DNA of 17,720 nucleotides from Acidobacteriota bacterium. Its GTDB lineage: Bacteria > Acidobacteriota > Terriglobia > Terriglobales > Acidobacteriaceae. Shown one piece after another: positions 1 through 7,873 of this stretch (the first letter of the stretch is position 1; each line of letters begins with the position of its first letter). Below the pieces are notes generated by a model. That model did no database searches. It was not told the DNA's origin and worked only from the letters and a program-made list of their open reading frames with translations. The position numbers and the translations under genes are program-made. The DNA lies in the NCBI GenBank assembly GCA_003225615.1, contig QIAS01000191.1:1-17720 (forward strand). Reading direction: 5' to 3'.

Positions 1-1
1 C

Positions 2-322
2 GAACAGCAATCAGTTCGGGAGCGCCTGGCCAAGAATTTTCGCTACATCATCTGCCAGCGGCTCTTGCCCAAAGCCGATCGCCACGGGCGCGTGCCGGCC
101 GTGGAGATTCTGAAATCCAATCCTCGCACCCGCGAATGTGTCGAAAGCGGCGAGAAGCCGGGAAAAACCATTCTCGACGCAATGAAGTCCGGGGAAGCGG
201 ACGGCATGCAGCACTTCGACAGCGAAATCGCCAAACTGGTGCGCTCGGGACTGGTGGATCTGGAAACGGGGCTGTCTTACGCAAGCAATCCGACGGTCCT
301 GGGGCAGGAACTGGCACGATAA
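2..322 (+). CDS. PilT/PilU-type twitching motility ATPase, C-terminal part (cut by window edge)
   Basis: The reading frame is open from the left edge, so only the last 106 residues are present. They read as the C-terminal domain of the type IV pilus retraction ATPases. They include a QRLLPKAD segment, an AVEILKSNPRTRE stretch, a GMQHFDSEIAKLVRSG segment and the closing SYASNP. In this family GMQ-F-D is the conserved stretch near the C-terminus. The hexameric ATPase acts at the cytoplasmic base of the type IV pilus and powers pilus disassembly. The Walker motifs lie outside the window, so PilT and PilU cannot be separated; the DAMKSGEADGMQ wording leans to PilU-like. The next gene, moeA, starts 117 nt downstream, separated by an inverted repeat. 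Confidence 0.85.
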   Translation, partial: EQQSVRERLAKNFRYIICQRLLPKADRHGRVPAVEILKSNPRTRECVESGEKPGKTILDAMKSGEADGMQHFDSEIAKLVRSGLVDLETGLSYASNPTVLGQELAR

Positions 323-414
323 TTATTGATTATTGATTGTCGATTTCAAAACCCGGCGAGCGGTCTGAACCAACGGTTTTCATTCAACAATCAAAAATCA
401 ACAATCAACAATCG
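323..414. repeat. Inverted repeat built from heptamers between pilT and moeA
   Basis: The right arm (384-411) is four tandem heptamers: TCAACAA, TCAAAAA, TCAACAA, TCAACAA. The left arm (323-343) is three heptamers of the complementary type: TTATTGA twice, then TTGTCGA. The arms can pair over roughly 24 nt with about four mismatches around a loop of about 40 nt. The left arm begins directly after the pilT stop codon. There is no U-tract, so a simple rho-independent terminator is not the obvious reading. It may be a mobile palindromic repeat or an mRNA processing or stabilising structure. Confidence 0.6.
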
Positions 415-439
415 CAGTCTCTCCCGTATCATCTCCCTC

Positions 440-1675
440 ATGTCCGCCTTGCCCGAATCGCCCTCGATTCTCAGCTTTGAAGATGCTCGCCATGTAGTCG
501 AAGAGCAGGCTGCGGGGCTGGCGCCGCGCGGCAAGGAATCGATTGATCTACTCCATGCTTTCGGACGGGTGCTGGCTGAGTCTTTGATCGCGGATCGTGA
601 TTTCCCTGCTTTTCCCCGCGCCACGCGGGATGGCTATGCTGTGCGATCTGCAGATTTGAAGCAGGTGCCTTCATCCCTGAATGTGATCGGCGAGATTAAG
701 GCGGGAGTCCTCCCAAAAGATCTTCCTGTGAAGCTGAACTCCGGAGAGGCGGTGGCCATCATGACCGGAGCCCCGGTCCCGCCGTGCGCGGACTCCGTTG
801 TCATGGTGGAGTACACGACGCCATCGGGAAATCGCGTTGAAATCAGCCGGCGCGTGAATAGTGGCGAAAACGTTGTAGCAAGCGGGGCGGAAGCACGCCG
901 TGGGGACGTGTTGCTGCAACCCGGAATTCGCCTGCACGCCGCGGCGATCGCGATCGCGGCGTCTGTTGGGAAGACCAAACTCGGCGTCTATTTGCGGCCA
1001 CAAGTCGCGGTACTTTCAACCGGCGACGAGGTGGTGGACATCCATCTTCAGCCCGGGCCAAATCAGATTCGCAATTCGAACAGCTATTCGCTCGCAGCGC
1101 AGATCATCGCTGCAGGAGCAGACCCGGTGCTGCTGCCCGTCGCCCCCGATGAGCCCGCACGATTAAAGGAATTGATTGTGCAAGGACTGCAAAGCGACCT
1201 GCTCCTTCTCACCGGCGGCGTTTCGATGGGCAAGTACGACTTGGTCGAGCAGGTGCTGGCGACGATGAAAGCCCAGTTCTTCTTCACTGGAGCACAGATT
1301 CAGCCGGGTAAGCCAATCGTCTTCGGGCGGGTGGCGGGAAAATATTTCTTTGGCCTCCCGGGAAATCCTGTTTCTACCATGGTGACCTTCGAGTTGTTTG
1401 CAAAACCTGTGATCGAGGCCCTGGGCGGCATGAGTCCCCAAAAACTCGTGTTCGTGCACGCCCGGCTCAAGGCGGAGGTCAAGACCAAGACAGGGTTGAA
1501 GAGATTCTTGCCCGCAGTCCTTTCCGGGGAGTTTGAAAAGGCCGAAGTTGAGCTCGTGCGCTGGCAGGGTTCAGGCGACATCGCAGCTACGGCACGCAGT
1601 AACTGCTACATCGTGATTCCGCCGGACCGCGAGCGCATTGCGGCAGGTGAGTGGGTGCCCGTATTAATGCGGTGA
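440..1675 (+). CDS. moeA: Molybdopterin molybdenumtransferase MoeA
   Basis: This 411-residue protein has the usual MoeA length. MoeA inserts molybdate into adenylylated molybdopterin to form molybdenum cofactor in the cytoplasm. Family motifs appear in order: RATRDGYAV (60-68, with the conserved Asp64), IMTGAPVP (107-114), STGDEV (193-198), the MoCF/MogA-like GGVSMGKYD (259-267), QPGKP (288-292) and GLPGNPVS (305-312). The open frame runs 38 codons further upstream, but that part is encoded by the intergenic inverted repeat. The ATG at 440 gives a normal N-terminus (SILSFEDARHVVEE). No purine-rich ribosome site precedes this ATG, because the leader is CT-rich. No other molybdenum cofactor gene lies in the window. 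A hairpin follows the stop by 25 nt. Confidence 0.95.
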   Translation: MSALPESPSILSFEDARHVVEEQAAGLAPRGKESIDLLHAFGRVLAESLIADRDFPAFPRATRDGYAVRSADLKQVPSSLNVIGEIKAGVLPKDLPVKLNSGEAVAIMTGAPVPPCADSVVMVEYTTPSGNRVEISRRVNSGENVVASGAEARRGDVLLQPGIRLHAAAIAIAASVGKTKLGVYLRPQVAVLSTGDEVVDIHLQPGPNQIRNSNSYSLAAQIIAAGADPVLLPVAPDEPARLKELIVQGLQSDLLLLTGGVSMGKYDLVEQVLATMKAQFFFTGAQIQPGKPIVFGRVAGKYFFGLPGNPVSTMVTFELFAKPVIEALGGMSPQKLVFVHARLKAEVKTKTGLKRFLPAVLSGEFEKAEVELVRWQGSGDIAATARSNCYIVIPPDRERIAAGEWVPVLMR

Positions 1676-1692
1676 GCGCAGGTTGCAGAAGA

Positions 1693-1735
1693 ATAAAAAC
1701 GGCCACGCTGGTGATCGGCGTGGCCCTTGTTGGTT
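1693..1735. terminator. Hairpin terminator between convergent genes, best oriented for the minus strand
   Basis: A perfect 8-bp stem (GGCCACGC at 1701-1708, GCGTGGCC at 1718-1725) encloses a 9-nt loop. Read on the minus strand, the stem is followed by GTTTTTATTC, a classical U-tract. It therefore ends the minus-strand hypothetical gene (stop at 1749). On the plus strand the following sequence is only T-rich, so termination of moeA is likely but weaker. Confidence 0.8.
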
Positions 1736-1748
1736 TGCTTGTTACTGA

Positions 1749-2756
1749 CTACTCCTTCGCTGCATCCAGCGGAGGCGCAGGCGTGGGCTCGACGTTCTGC
1801 GCGGCGGGCACTTGCCTTGGCGCTTCCATCGGAACTGCCGGGCCCTTGATATTCACCGTCGCCAGAACCTTCTCCAACTTTTGGAACACATCTTCGGAAT
1901 TCACTGTGGCGAGTTCCTCGACAGTGCCGGGCGAAGTTTTCGCCATTCCGAGGACGAACTCATAGCAAGCTCCATCCTGGAACAGATGGTAGTAGCGGGC
2001 GTTGGAGTCCTTGTTCCCGTCTTCGACTTGGTTGAATTCAAGCGCGCCGACTTTCACTTTGGCGGACGAGATTTCTGAACCCGGCTTGAGATCGCCCGGC
2101 TTAAGTTCACCAGATTTGATCTCGCCGGCGTTATTCTCGGTGGTCTTAGGCTCGGTCCCTGGCTTCGGAAACGCAAACTGCTCACATTCCGACGCGCTCA
2201 GATGCCGGTGCACGCTCATGGTGAGGAAGGCCGAGAGCAAGTCGGTGCCGGGATAGGAATTACGGGGCAGTTCGATAGCTGCAACAGTCACTCCGCCAGG
2301 TTGCACGAAGTCCATCTGCACCGGACCGGAAGTCGGCCAGTCAAGCTGTGCGTCATCGCCAGTCTTCAGCGAGTACTTTCTGGGATATCGGAGCGACACG
2401 CCGTAAGTGCGATTTACGTAGCTCACGGTGGACGAGCGTTTCACTTTCTTTGCCAGCTTCTTGGGCAGCTGCGGGTCGGAGATGGCGAGCGTAGATGGCG
2501 AAGTTGGCGTCATCGAAGTGATCGGCTGGGTTGAGGGCATGCTCTCAGACTTGACCGGCTCTTTCTTTGAGCAGCCATTCAGTGCCAGGAGCGTGGCCCC
2601 GGACACGATGCCGATGGCCAGCAAGCCGACGAACATCGCGGTTTTTTGTTTAGAGCTGGGTTTCGAGTTGGATTTGGAACCCGTCTGTGCTTCCTTTACG
2701 GAGCGCGGATTATCTCCTGGTTTCGAATTCAGGTTGAGTTGCGTAAATTGCGTCAT
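1749..2756 (-). CDS. Hypothetical membrane-anchored protein or possible lipoprotein
   Basis: I do not recognise the family. The chosen ATG at 2756 is preceded by GGGAGG at 5-nt spacing. An upstream in-frame ATG at 2813 adds 19 residues but lacks such support. The 335-residue product has a polar, Lys/Ser-rich N-terminus (1-39) and one hydrophobic segment (about 40-60). This segment ends in LALNGC, so Cys62 could be a lipobox cysteine after an unusually long n-region; otherwise it is a plain membrane anchor. The rest is probably extracytoplasmic. It includes a TYGVSLRYPRKYSLK stretch resembling the start of a PsbP/DUF1795-like fold seen in bacterial lipoproteins, and a short degenerate repeat of the form GE(I/L)K(S/P). 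The C-terminus is Pro/Ala-rich. It is transcribed alone and ends in a good terminator. Confidence 0.75.
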   Translation of the reverse strand: MTQFTQLNLNSKPGDNPRSVKEAQTGSKSNSKPSSKQKTAMFVGLLAIGIVSGATLLALNGCSKKEPVKSESMPSTQPITSMTPTSPSTLAISDPQLPKKLAKKVKRSSTVSYVNRTYGVSLRYPRKYSLKTGDDAQLDWPTSGPVQMDFVQPGGVTVAAIELPRNSYPGTDLLSAFLTMSVHRHLSASECEQFAFPKPGTEPKTTENNAGEIKSGELKPGDLKPGSEISSAKVKVGALEFNQVEDGNKDSNARYYHLFQDGACYEFVLGMAKTSPGTVEELATVNSEDVFQKLEKVLATVNIKGPAVPMEAPRQVPAAQNVEPTPAPPLDAAKE

Positions 2757-3028
2757 AGTGGCCTCCCGTGGTGGTTTCTCCAGTCGCTGAACAGAAGGCA
2801 CGATCGCAGCCATTTCCTAAGTTGCTGATTACCAGTAAGTTAGTCTATTTCAGGCGTACCCAGAATGTGGCCCCCAGAACACATTGTGGTGGACAAGACA
2901 CATGCCGAAAGCGTCAGCTGGCACGAGCGTAATGTCGCCAGCGAAGGACTTGGAATATAAGATTTTGGAAGCGGGAACTCGCAGCAGTGATTCTAGTCAA
3001 GCAAAAGCCCAGTGCAGGGAGTCCTTAT

Positions 3029-3586
3029 ATGTTTGGTACCCAGCGTCGCGTCATCTACGAGTTAGCCGTCGGAACCCCCAGTATGTTGTTGTGCCTGTGC
3101 GTGCTCGCCTTCAGCCAGCCATTTTTTGGGCAGTCACTGGGCGATGTGGCTCGCAAAGAACGGCAGAAGCAGCAGAGTAGAGATACGCGTCCGGCGAAGA
3201 AAGTGATCAGCGACGAAGACATGCCGGATCATCCTGCGTCTGAGTCCCCACAGAGCTTCAGCAAAGACCACAAGAGCAGTGATTCAGCGTTGGACCTTTC
3301 ATCAGAGGACGGAAAGAAGTCGGCGCAGCAGTGGAAGGCAGAAATTCAGGCGCAAAAGAACCTGGTTGCATCTTTACAGAAGGCACTCGACCGGCTGAAC
3401 TCCTCGATCGATTTTGTCGACGCAAATCGTTACGTGGGTGGTGCGCAGTATAACCAGACGCAGATACAAAGGCAGCAGCGGGCGCAACAGGTGCAAGCAC
3501 AGCCGGATGAACAGAAGCAGAAGTTGGAAGCCATGCAGGAAGCGGCGCGGCGCGCAGGATTCGGTAATGCGGTGTACGATCCCTAA
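3029..3586 (+). CDS. Secreted coiled-coil hypothetical protein
   Basis: This 185-residue protein has an N-terminal signal peptide. Arg6/Arg7 are followed by a hydrophobic core at about 18-33, with likely cleavage near GQS-LGD (after residue 36). The start is the ATG at 3029 because GGGAG lies 7 nt upstream. A GTG at 2987 would add 14 residues without such support. The mature part opens with SLGDVARKERQKQQ, a motif style I associate with exported acidobacterial proteins. It continues with an acidic Ser-rich region, then a predicted coiled coil (about 95-130), and ends Gln-rich. No enzymatic domain is visible. The function is unknown; a periplasmic structural or scaffolding role is a guess. Confidence 0.7.
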   Translation: MFGTQRRVIYELAVGTPSMLLCLCVLAFSQPFFGQSLGDVARKERQKQQSRDTRPAKKVISDEDMPDHPASESPQSFSKDHKSSDSALDLSSEDGKKSAQQWKAEIQAQKNLVASLQKALDRLNSSIDFVDANRYVGGAQYNQTQIQRQQRAQQVQAQPDEQKQKLEAMQEAARRAGFGNAVYDP

Positions 3587-3677
3587 TCGCCCAAAAGCAG
3601 TTCGGCAGGTTCATCTGACGCTCTGAACTTCAGATCCTCCCATACGCGAGATTCATTACTGTCATAATCACTAATTT

Positions 3678-5384
3678 ATGGAGCCTGCCACATCCGCGGC
3701 ATTGCTGGACGATCGATGGTTGCCGAAATCCATCCTCTGTCTGCGGCATTACAATCGCCACAAATTTCTACACGACCTATTAGCCGGCGTGACGGTCGGC
3801 CTGGTCGCCTTGCCGCTAGCGATGGCATTTGCCATTGCTTCCGGGCTGACGCCACAAGCCGGCATTTACTGCGCCGTGGTTACCGGATTTCTCATCTCCG
3901 CGCTGGGCGGTTCCAAGACGCAGATTGGCGGCCCGACCGGAGCGTTCGTGGTGGTGGTTGCGGGAATTGTCGCGGCGCATGGGGTGGATGGCTTATTCAT
4001 GTGCACGGTCATGGCCGGCGTTCTGCTGATTATCATGGGCGTGACCGGAATGGGGTCGGCGGTAAAGTTTATTCCGCGGCCGATTGTGATTGGTTTTACT
4101 AACGGCATCGCAATCCTGATCGCCAGCACGCAGATCAAGGATTTCTTCGGGCTGCAGATCGATAAAGTGCCCGGCGTTTTCTGGCTTCGAATGGAGACGC
4201 TGGCCAGCCACCTCCGCACTTTGAACTACGATGCGACGACGCTCGCGGTGGCTACTGTCGTCATTTTGATTGTTTGCCGAATGATTTCATCGCGTGTTCC
4301 GGGACCGATTGTGGCATTGCTGGTGGGGACGGGCGCAGTCATTATTTTCAAGCTTCCGGTCGAGACGATTGGAACGCGCTTTGGCGGAATTCCAAGTGGC
4401 TTGCCGCATCTCGTCATTCCCAAGTTTCGTTCTGACCTGATTCATAGCCTGCTAGGACCAGCGGTGACGGTGGCCATGTTAGGGGCGATTGAATCTCTCA
4501 TGTCGGCGGTGGTTTCGGATCGCATGAGCAACGACCGGCATAATCCGAATGTTGAGCTCGTGGGACAAGGAATTGCCAATATCGCTTCGCCCTTGTTCGG
4601 CGGACTGCCGGCCACGGGCGCCATCGCACGCACCGCCACCAATATCCGCGCCGGAGCGCAGTCGCCGGTCGCGGGGATCATTCATTCCGCGACTTTGTTG
4701 TGCATTCTGTTGTTTGCCTCGAAGCTGGTGAGCTTTGTTCCCATGTCGGTGCTGGCGGGGATCCTGCTTGTCGTCGCCTACAATATGGGCGAGTGGCGCG
4801 AGATTCCACAACTACTAAAACTTACCAAAACCGACATCAGCGTTTGGCTGGTGACGTTCACTTTGACCGTCTTCGCAGACTTGACGGTTGCAGTCGAAGC
4901 CGGGATGACTCTGGCAGCGCTGCTCTTTATCAGCCGCGTGGCCGCAACTACCACGGTTTCGCAGGTCACCGATGATTACATCGAAGATGGTCGTGTGCAC
5001 ATTCTGCAGGACAAAGACATTCCCTATTACGCCACGATTTTTCGCATACACGGCCCGTTCCTGTTCGGCGCCACGGATAAGATTTCCGTGGTTACCGAGA
5101 AAATCCACCGCCTGCCTCCGGTGGTTATTCTGCGCCTTCGTAATATGACCGCTCTCGATGCTACTGGGCTCTTTGCCTTGGAAGAGATTGCGAAGCAGCT
5201 TCATTCCACGGGCCGTACCCTGATTTTGTGTGGAGCTCGCGAGCAGCCTGCCAAACTGATCCATCAGGCCGAGTTCGAAGCGGTGGTTGGCGCGGCCAAC
5301 ATCTGCGAAAACGTGCAGCACGCGTTGCGCCGGGCTGAAGAAGTGTTTGAAAAGCTCGAAGCCAAGGCGGCAGCCGCGAAGTAA
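3678..5384 (+). CDS. SulP family anion transporter with C-terminal STAS domain
   Basis: The 568-residue protein has the SulP (SLC26-like) layout. The N-terminal membrane domain starts with the signature LLAGVTVGLVALPLAMAFAI (34-53), then GLTPQAGIYCA (56-66) and the TM3 motif QIGGPTGAF (82-90). Many hydrophobic helices follow up to about residue 430. A STAS domain occupies about 445-555, with MTALDATGL (490-498) at the loop that holds the phosphorylatable Ser in anti-anti-sigma proteins. Here that region has Ala-Thr after the Asp. Family members move sulfate, bicarbonate or C4-dicarboxylates across the inner membrane; the substrate cannot be read from sequence. No ribosome site precedes the ATG. 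A TATAAT-like CATAAT sits 9 nt upstream of it, so a leaderless or very short leader is possible. Confidence 0.93.
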   Translation: MEPATSAALLDDRWLPKSILCLRHYNRHKFLHDLLAGVTVGLVALPLAMAFAIASGLTPQAGIYCAVVTGFLISALGGSKTQIGGPTGAFVVVVAGIVAAHGVDGLFMCTVMAGVLLIIMGVTGMGSAVKFIPRPIVIGFTNGIAILIASTQIKDFFGLQIDKVPGVFWLRMETLASHLRTLNYDATTLAVATVVILIVCRMISSRVPGPIVALLVGTGAVIIFKLPVETIGTRFGGIPSGLPHLVIPKFRSDLIHSLLGPAVTVAMLGAIESLMSAVVSDRMSNDRHNPNVELVGQGIANIASPLFGGLPATGAIARTATNIRAGAQSPVAGIIHSATLLCILLFASKLVSFVPMSVLAGILLVVAYNMGEWREIPQLLKLTKTDISVWLVTFTLTVFADLTVAVEAGMTLAALLFISRVAATTTVSQVTDDYIEDGRVHILQDKDIPYYATIFRIHGPFLFGATDKISVVTEKIHRLPPVVILRLRNMTALDATGLFALEEIAKQLHSTGRTLILCGAREQPAKLIHQAEFEAVVGAANICENVQHALRRAEEVFEKLEAKAAAAK

Positions 5385-5385
5385 T

Positions 5386-5404
5386 CTTGTGCGCGCGGCG
5401 CAAG
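5386..5404 (+). terminator. Weak hairpin just after the SulP gene
   Basis: CTTG-TG-CGC and GCG-CAAG can form a 7-bp stem with a 2-nt bulge and a 3-nt loop directly behind the SulP stop. There is no T-run, so it is at best a weak terminator or an mRNA 3' structure. Confidence 0.25.
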
Positions 5405-5522
5405 AAACTCCGGAATTGGACACGGAATTACACTTTCCCAGTTTCGGCTCTCGTCTACGACTTTCGCTGGATTGCCCTTTTACCCTCATGGGCTTATAGT
5501 CTGCTCAGGCAGAGGGATTCCC

Positions 5523-5885
5523 ATGCTGCGCATGCTGCTTCACTGGGTTTTGACTGCACTGGCCATCTGGATCGTGTCCCAGGTGGTGCCGGGTTTCGTA
5601 ATTTCGGGGCCAGCCACTGCGCTGATCGCTGCCCTGGTGATCGGCCTGATCAACGCCACAATCGGACTTCTCCTCAAGATCATCACATTCCCACTCACCA
5701 TTTTGACGTTAGGATTGTTCTGGTTCGTCATCAATGCCGTCATCATTGAGCTGGCATCGGCGTTTGTGCCCGGGTTTCATATTCTGAGTTTCGCTTCGGC
5801 GTTCTGGGGTGGGATCGTGTTGAGCCTGGTCAATATGTTGCTCAAATGGCTCGTGGTGCCGAGCCGCGAACTGCCTCCAGCTTAA
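5523..5885 (+). CDS. YvlD-like small membrane protein (phage holin family 4 / PF04020 type)
   Basis: The 120-residue product is almost entirely hydrophobic, with four membrane segments at about 5-25, 32-50, 54-78 and 88-112. It carries the family pattern ALVIGLINATIG (37-48), then FPLTILTLGLFWFVINA (56-72) and PGFHI (83-87). The start at 5523 is chosen because AGAGGG lies 6 nt upstream. The longer frame from 5472 begins with a non-family sequence. The Pfam name calls this a holin, but chromosomal members such as Bacillus YvlD are ordinary inner-membrane proteins of poorly known role. There are no phage genes around it, so a lysis role is unlikely. It ends 62 nt before the convergent reductase gene. 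Confidence 0.85.
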   Translation: MLRMLLHWVLTALAIWIVSQVVPGFVISGPATALIAALVIGLINATIGLLLKIITFPLTILTLGLFWFVINAVIIELASAFVPGFHILSFASAFWGGIVLSLVNMLLKWLVVPSRELPPA

Positions 5886-5947
5886 ATGGACTCTGCTGCC
5901 TGATTCTTTCGCGGATTTCTCCCCAGGTTGTGTCTTATATCCCTAGC

Positions 5948-6796
5948 TCAGTCTCCCGAGGGTTTGCGCGGCTTCATGCTGGCCCATTCTTCTTCGGTCA
6001 GCATTCGTCCTAAAGAAGTGAATTCGCCTGCGCCTTGCAGCCATTCACCGCCATCCATGACCACGACTTCGCCGTTAATGTAGCCGGCCCCGTCACTGAC
6101 CAAAAACGCGGCTAAATTCGCAAACTCTGCCGGCGTACCGAATCGACCCAGGGGATTGCGTTGCAGGGCATGCTTCTCGAGTTCTGGACGCGGCAACAGG
6201 CGGGAGAACGCGCCTTCTGTCGGGATCGGTCCGGGCGCAATCGCATTCATGCGAATGCCGCGGTTGCCCCACTCAACCGCGAGGCTCCTGGTCAGAGCCT
6301 CCACTCCTGCCTTGGAGACTGCGGACGGCACCACGTACGCCGAGCCGCTAGTTGTGTAGGTAGTGGTCACGTTCAAAACCACGGCTCGATGGCCGATTTT
6401 CAGCCACCGCCTTCCGCATGCGAGGGTGACGTGCAGCGTCCCCATGAGTACGATACCGATAACCGCCTCAAAGGCTCGCAGTGAAAGCTCTTCGGTACGC
6501 GCCAGAAAATTGCCCGCGGCATTGTTGACGAGAATGTCGAGCGGGCCGTCATTCCAGATAGTCTCAACCATCTTCTCGACCGCGGCCGCGTCGCGAACGT
6601 CGCATGGGATCGAATGAATATTCCTGCTGATCTGGCGCAGTTCTTTTTCGGTCTCAGCCAAGACCTTTTCCCGGCGTCCGCAGATGTACACGGTCGCTCC
6701 GAGTTCCAGGAAGCGGCGGGCCGTACCCTTACCGAGCCCGGTGCCGCCTCCCGTGATGAGAGCACGCCTGGCTTGCAGCAGGTCTTTCTGAAACAT
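5948..6796 (-). CDS. 2,4-dienoyl-CoA reductase of the DECR short-chain dehydrogenase type
   Basis: The 282-residue protein is a classical-length SDR with cofactor loop TGGGTGLGKG (15-24) and NNAAG (91-95). A Gly-Arg-Arg at 40-42 fits NADPH preference. The active site matches DECR enzymes rather than the usual YxxxK. Tyr147, Ser158 and Lys162 keep the 11- and 15-residue spacing of Tyr199/Ser210/Lys214 in human DECR1. GPI-EGAFSRL near 192-204 and the C-terminal INGEVVVMDGGEW also match that group. The predicted reaction is NADPH-dependent reduction of 2,4-dienoyl-CoA during beta-oxidation of unsaturated fatty acids in the cytoplasm. The ATG at 6796 has GGAG 7 nt upstream; a longer frame to 6874 is not supported. 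The gene lies 115 nt downstream of the FGE-like gene on the same strand, so co-transcription is possible but unproven. Confidence 0.88.
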   Translation of the reverse strand: MFQKDLLQARRALITGGGTGLGKGTARRFLELGATVYICGRREKVLAETEKELRQISRNIHSIPCDVRDAAAVEKMVETIWNDGPLDILVNNAAGNFLARTEELSLRAFEAVIGIVLMGTLHVTLACGRRWLKIGHRAVVLNVTTTYTTSGSAYVVPSAVSKAGVEALTRSLAVEWGNRGIRMNAIAPGPIPTEGAFSRLLPRPELEKHALQRNPLGRFGTPAEFANLAAFLVSDGAGYINGEVVVMDGGEWLQGAGEFTSLGRMLTEEEWASMKPRKPSGD

Positions 6797-6911
6797 GGAA
6801 GATCTCCGTTCTGCGAATCCAGAGCTTACTTCGTATACCTTCTGTCCTTGGTGGTTAAGAATTCTTACTACCAAGCGGACAAGAAGGATTGGAAACCGAT
6901 GGTCTCAATTC

Positions 6912-7646
6912 TCATTCTCGATTTAAATCGCAGGCCACGCGGAACCCGTAATCGGCGTAGTGGAACTCGGCGGGAATACTCGAGCGGGCTGCGCAGCGGG
7001 AGACCTTGATGTGGTGTCGCCATGAACCTCCCCGGGAGGCTCGACGCGTGCCGCTTTCAGGACCGCGAGGATTGCGCTCAGGAGAGATGGCGTAATAGTC
7101 GTCCTGGTACCAGTCGCTACACCACTCGTGGACGTTGTCGCCGATATCGTAAAGCCCGAAAGCGTTCGGAGCATATCGGCCGACCGGCTCGGGACCGTTC
7201 TTCCAGCGCTTGTGGTAATCCGGCAAGGATTGTGGCGGCTCGTTTCCCCAGGGAAAGAGTTTGCCTTCGACACCGCTGCGGGCGGCGCGCTCCCACTCGG
7301 CTTCGCTGGGCAGGCGGTAGGCGTGGCCGGTTTGCTCGCGGAGCCACTCGCAATAGTTTGTCGCTTCAAACCAAGACACGGCCACTACCGGTTGCTGCGG
7401 ATGACTGAAATTGGCGTCTGTCCAGAATGGCGAGGCGGGTGCCGCCCTTGAGTTTATGAATCGGGCGTACTCTTCATTGGATACTTGGGCGGCGCCGAGG
7501 AGGAATGCGTCTATCCACACCCTGTGGACGGGGCGCTCGTTATCCTGGCCGACTTCCGAGCCCATCGTGAACCAGCCCTCGGGAATGCGGACCAGTGCCG
7601 GTTCGAGGATGGTTGTTGCGATTCGCGGGAGCGGTTGGAGAGCCAT
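6912..7646 (-). CDS. Formylglycine-generating-enzyme-like (SUMF1/FGE-sulfatase fold) protein
   Basis: The 244-residue protein is a single FGE-sulfatase domain. It contains IPEGWFTMGS (21-30), ERPVHRVWIDAF (37-48), PVVAVSWFEA (86-95), YRLPSEAEWERAAR (110-123), FPWGN (131-135), DNVHEWCSDWY (170-180), RGGSWR (205-210) and a closing YGFRVA (233-238). True FGEs use two cysteines five residues apart. Here Cys218, in SRCAARS, matches the second, but the first is Ile213. Oxygen-dependent formylglycine formation on a sulfatase is therefore doubtful. Many single-domain members act instead in ergothioneine-type, nonheme-iron or unknown reactions. No signal peptide is evident and no sulfatase is nearby. 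The leader shows no clear ribosome site. Confidence 0.85.
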   Translation of the reverse strand: MALQPLPRIATTILEPALVRIPEGWFTMGSEVGQDNERPVHRVWIDAFLLGAAQVSNEEYARFINSRAAPASPFWTDANFSHPQQPVVAVSWFEATNYCEWLREQTGHAYRLPSEAEWERAARSGVEGKLFPWGNEPPQSLPDYHKRWKNGPEPVGRYAPNAFGLYDIGDNVHEWCSDWYQDDYYAISPERNPRGPESGTRRASRGGSWRHHIKVSRCAARSSIPAEFHYADYGFRVACDLNRE

Positions 7647-7816
7647 GGACTTGCTAGAAGCTTAACTCAATGGGTCGGAGATTCCCCAGTCACAATTAAT
7701 TTCATGAACGCGCTGGCTGAAGTTTTAATGCTCGGCCTAGTCAGGTACCAGACCTACACATCCTCACCCTAACAACATTTTTGTTTTGAATGACATGCGT
7801 ACAAACCATATTTATC

Positions 7817-7846
7817 TTGATTTATCAGGGTAAAATATCAAATACT
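7817..7846 (+). promoter_or_regulatory. Candidate promoter/operator of the toxin-antitoxin operon
   Basis: An imperfect palindrome (7817-7841) opens with TTGAT and closes with ATCAA; 8 of 12 opposed pairs match. It overlaps a -35-like TTGATT (7817-7822) and two -10-like hexamers, TAAAAT (7831-7836) and AATACT (7841-7846, 18-nt spacer). It lies about 30 nt before the antitoxin start in an AT-rich gap. RHH antitoxins commonly bind palindromes over their own promoter, so autorepression here is a reasonable inference. The exact promoter hexamers are uncertain. Confidence 0.4.
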
Positions 7847-7873
7847 AGCTTTAAGACAGGGAGGCGAAGAACC

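Noticed and set aside
4815..5489. 224-residue minus-strand open frame opposite the SulP gene
   Set aside because: It lies antisense to a well-supported transporter, has no family-like motifs and no ribosome site. Long antisense frames are common in GC-rich coding DNA.
5523..5885. Prophage lysis gene suggested by the holin family name
   Set aside because: No endolysin or other phage gene is present and the sequence is YvlD-like, a chromosomal family.
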